Shown here: one piece after another, positions 6,046-7,989 of the stretch
Layout of the letters: each line of letters opens with the position of its first letter
Numbering within the stretch: the stretch's first letter is position 1
NCBI GenBank assembly: GCA_902492895.1
Contig: CABUNG010000062.1
Location: 1 to 7,989 of the forward strand
Length of the DNA stretch: 7,989 bases
Source: an uncultured Oscillospiraceae bacterium
Lineage (GTDB): Bacteria; Bacillota; Clostridia; Oscillospirales; Acutalibacteraceae
Reading direction: 5' to 3'
Notes under the pieces: generated by a model
Told to the model about the DNA's origin: nothing
What the model saw: the letters and a program-made list of their open reading frames with translations, nothing else
Database searches by the model: none
Program-made: the position numbers and the translations under genes

Positions 6046-7686
6046 ATGCCGTCGTATGCTCTCGGCGTGGATTACGGCACCCTGTCCGGACGGACGGTGC
6101 TGGTGGATGTCGATACCGGAGAAGAACTGGCGAGCGCGGTCCACGAATATCCGCATGGCGTCATGGACACGGCTCTTCCCGACGGCGCGCCGCTCGGGAA
6201 CGATTGGGCGCTCGAGCATCCGCAGGACTGGCTCGAGGTTTTGGAAACCACCATCCCCGCCGTTTTGCGGAAGGCTGGAGTGGATCCGGAGGACGTGGTG
6301 GGCATCGGCACCGATTTTACGGCCTGCACGATTCTGCCGGTTTTGGCGGATGGTACGCCGCTCTGCTTCCTTCCGGATTATCGGAACCGGCCCCATGCCT
6401 ATCCCAAGCTCTGGAAGCACCACGCGGCCCAGAGCTACGCCAACCGCCTCAACGCCGTCGCGCGGGAACGGGGAGAGCCCTGGCTCGCCAATTACGGCGG
6501 CAAAATTTCCTCCGAATGGGCGATTCCGAAAATGTGGCAGGTGCTCGAGGAGGACGGGGAAATCTACAAGGCCGCCGACCGCTTTATCGAGGCGGCGGAC
6601 TGGATCGTCTGGCAGCTGTGCGGCCGGGAAACGCGCAACGCCTGCACGGCGGGCTATAAGGAAACCTGGAACAAGCGGACGGGATTCCCGTCCGAGGACT
6701 TTTTCGCCGCGCTCGATCCGCGCCTGACCCACCTGGTGGACGAAAAACTCTCCCGGGATATCCTGCCCCTGGGGGCGACGGCGGGCGGCCTGACGGCCGA
6801 AGCGGCGGCGCGGACCGGCCTGCGTCCCGGCATCCCCGTGGCGGTGGGAAACGTGGACGCGCACGTCTGCATCCCGGCCGTCGGCATCGACCGGCCGGGG
6901 GCCATTCTGGCGATCATGGGCACCTCGACCTGCCATATTTCGGTCGGGGAGACCGAGGTGCAGGTGCCGGGGATCGGCGGCGTGGTCGAAGACGGCGTGC
7001 TGCCCGGATTCTTCGGATACGAGGCCGGGCAGGCCTGTGTGGGGGACCATTTCGCCTGGTTTATCGACCGCTGTGTCCCCGCCGCGTATACCGAACAGGC
7101 AAAACAGGCGGGGCTGGGGATCCATGCCTTCCTTCGGGAGAAGGCCCAGGCGAAACGCCCGGGGGAGAGCGGGCTGATCGCACTCGACTGGTGGAACGGC
7201 AACCGGTCGGTCCTCGTGGATGCCGATCTGTCCGGGCTGCTGCTGGGCATGACCCTGCAGACCAAGCCCGAGGATATCTACCGCGCCCTGATCGAGGCCA
7301 CGGCCTACGGCACCCGGATGATCGTGGAGAATTACCGGGAAAACGGGGTGCCGGTGGAGGCGTTTTACGCTTCCGGCGGCATCAGCCAGAAGGATCCGAT
7401 GACCATGCAGATCTACGCCGACGTGCTGAACATGCCGGTGAGAATCGCGGGTGCCGAACACGGTCCCGCCTATGGTGCGGCGCTGTTCGGCGCCGTGGCC
7501 GGAGGGGCGTTTGCGGATATTTTCGAGGCGGCCCGCCGGCTCGGCAAGGTCAAAGAGACCGTCTACACGCCGGATCCGGCAAACGCGGCCGCATATGACC
7601 GGCTGTTTGCCGAATACCGCGTCCTGCACGATTATTTCGGACGGGGCGGCAACGACGTGATGAAACGGCTCAAGTACGGGATTTAA
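6046..7686 (+). CDS. araB: Ribulokinase (AraB-type FGGY carbohydrate kinase)
   Basis: This 546-residue FGGY-family kinase transfers phosphate from ATP to C5 of ribulose. It aligns along its whole length with Bacillus-type AraB ribulokinase as I recall that sequence: N-terminal phosphate loop GVDYGT (7-12), GTDFTACT (88-95), GGKISSEW (151-158), GNVDAH with catalytic-base Asp271 (268-273), WWNGNR (382-387), SGGISQKD (443-450) and a C-terminal HDYFGRG (528-534). It is full length, and ATG 6046 has GAAAGGA seven bases upstream. AraB enzymes are known to accept D-ribulose as well as L-ribulose. Because the next gene is fucI rather than araA or araD, the likely substrate here is D-ribulose from D-arabinose, giving D-ribulose 5-phosphate directly for the pentose phosphate pathway (inference). 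L-fuculose phosphorylation is possible but less typical of this subfamily. Confidence 0.92.
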   Translation: MPSYALGVDYGTLSGRTVLVDVDTGEELASAVHEYPHGVMDTALPDGAPLGNDWALEHPQDWLEVLETTIPAVLRKAGVDPEDVVGIGTDFTACTILPVLADGTPLCFLPDYRNRPHAYPKLWKHHAAQSYANRLNAVARERGEPWLANYGGKISSEWAIPKMWQVLEEDGEIYKAADRFIEAADWIVWQLCGRETRNACTAGYKETWNKRTGFPSEDFFAALDPRLTHLVDEKLSRDILPLGATAGGLTAEAAARTGLRPGIPVAVGNVDAHVCIPAVGIDRPGAILAIMGTSTCHISVGETEVQVPGIGGVVEDGVLPGFFGYEAGQACVGDHFAWFIDRCVPAAYTEQAKQAGLGIHAFLREKAQAKRPGESGLIALDWWNGNRSVLVDADLSGLLLGMTLQTKPEDIYRALIEATAYGTRMIVENYRENGVPVEAFYASGGISQKDPMTMQIYADVLNMPVRIAGAEHGPAYGAALFGAVAGGAFADIFEAARRLGKVKETVYTPDPANAAAYDRLFAEYRVLHDYFGRGGNDVMKRLKYGI

Positions 7687-7895
7687 GCGCGAATGACCCT
7701 GCGTTTCTCCGGTTTGTGCCCCGTTGATTGGCGCAAAGTCCGCGGACGCTGGGGCGGGGGCCGGCCGGGATAGGTGGGTCGGACCCTTTCCTGTCCGGTG
7801 GGCTTCGGCCCGGCCGCCATTCGGATTACACTCGAATGGCCCGGGGGCCGGAATGGCTTCCCGGTACATCATCGAATAGAGTAGGAGTGTGCAGT
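7687..7895 (+). promoter_or_regulatory. 209-base structured gap between ribulokinase and fucI
   Basis: No gene is visible here, but several inverted repeats are packed in a row. TTTGTGCC/GGCGCAAA (7713-7720 with 7730-7737) has one G-U wobble. GTCCGCGGAC (7738-7747) is a perfect palindrome. CGGAC/GTCCG (7780-7784 with 7793-7797) follows. GGGC-TTCG-GCCC (7800-7811) is a UUCG-tetraloop hairpin. GCCATTCG/CGAATGGC (7816-7823 with 7833-7840) can be extended by CGGCCC/GGGCCG (7806-7811 with 7845-7850), which excludes the UUCG hairpin. There is no U-tract and no recognisable promoter. The fucI ribosome binding site TAGGAG is at 7882-7887. Confidence 0.5.
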
Positions 7896-7989
7896 ATGAC
7901 GAACAACACGAACCACGCGAGAATCGGGATCCGACCGATCATCGACGGGCGCCGATTCGGGGTGAGAGAAGGACTGGAAGAGAAGACGC
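7896..7989 (+). CDS. fucI: L-fucose / D-arabinose isomerase, N-terminus only
   Basis: Only the first 31 codons are present; the gene runs off the right edge. After a short variable start, residues 10-31 (IGIRPIIDGRR, then FGVREGLEEKT) match the conserved beginning of FucI, for example IGIRPVIDGRR and GVRESLEEQT near the N-terminus of the E. coli enzyme as I recall it. FucI is a cytoplasmic Mn-dependent ketol isomerase that converts L-fucose to L-fuculose and also D-arabinose to D-ribulose. TAGGAG eight bases upstream supports the ATG. Coupled to the ribulokinase just upstream, D-arabinose is the favoured substrate here. Fucose use would normally bring a fuculokinase and fuculose-phosphate aldolase, neither of which is seen in the window. 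The short fragment leaves catalytic residues unseen. Confidence 0.82.
   Translation, partial: MTNNTNHARIGIRPIIDGRRFGVREGLEEKT

Noticed and set aside
7738..7747. GTCCGCGGAC palindrome as an attachment or recombination site
   Set aside because: There is no integrase, duplicated partner or insertion-sequence signature nearby, and a single 10-base GC palindrome is not unusual in this composition.
5944..7872. Long open frame on the minus strand (642 codons) opposite the ribulokinase
   Set aside because: The plus-strand frame is an unmistakable full-length ribulokinase, and the antisense product resembles nothing and spans both gaps.

Overview
The window reads as an accessory carbohydrate-use locus from a GC-rich, probably Gram-positive (Clostridia-like, perhaps gut) bacterium. 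The basis is consensus sigma-70/SigA-type promoters in an AT-rich gap, strong purine-rich ribosome binding sites, two short lipoprotein signal peptides (one followed by a Ser/Pro/Gly/Asp linker of the kind seen in Clostridial lipoproteins), and a LacI-family regulator. The host assignment is an inference from style only.

Layout. 1-801 (minus) holds the N-terminal 267 residues of a LacI-family repressor that runs off the left edge. 802-1202 is a divergent promoter region: a TTGACA-N18-TATAAT promoter faces left into the regulator and a TTGACA-N17-TATTCT promoter faces right. The rightward transcript starts with a leader of about 200 nt that can fold into three hairpins. All remaining genes are on the plus strand: a GH172 (DUF2961) enzyme with no signal peptide (1203-2291); two paralogous secreted lipoproteins with a DUF4185/GH183-like beta-propeller and a C-terminal discoidin-like domain (2366-4228 and 4263-5930); an AraB-type ribulokinase (6046-7686); and the first 31 codons of an L-fucose/D-arabinose isomerase, fucI (7896 to the right edge). 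Gaps of 74, 115 and 209 nt between genes contain GC-rich inverted repeats without U-tracts.

How the genes may work together. GH172 includes exo-D-arabinofuranosidases as well as alpha-D-fructofuranosidases, and DUF4185 proteins were founded as GH183 endo-D-arabinanases. FucI also isomerises D-arabinose to D-ribulose, and AraB-type ribulokinases accept D-ribulose as well as L-ribulose. The most economical reading is a D-arabinan utilisation locus: surface lipoproteins cut or bind D-arabinan (for example mycobacterial or corynebacterial arabinogalactan or lipoarabinomannan), imported oligosaccharides are trimmed in the cytoplasm by GH172, and D-arabinose goes through D-ribulose to D-ribulose 5-phosphate, all under a local LacI-type repressor. 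No transporter is visible, so it would have to lie outside the window. The family calls for GH172, ribulokinase, FucI and LacI are strong; the DUF4185 call and the substrate are inferences.
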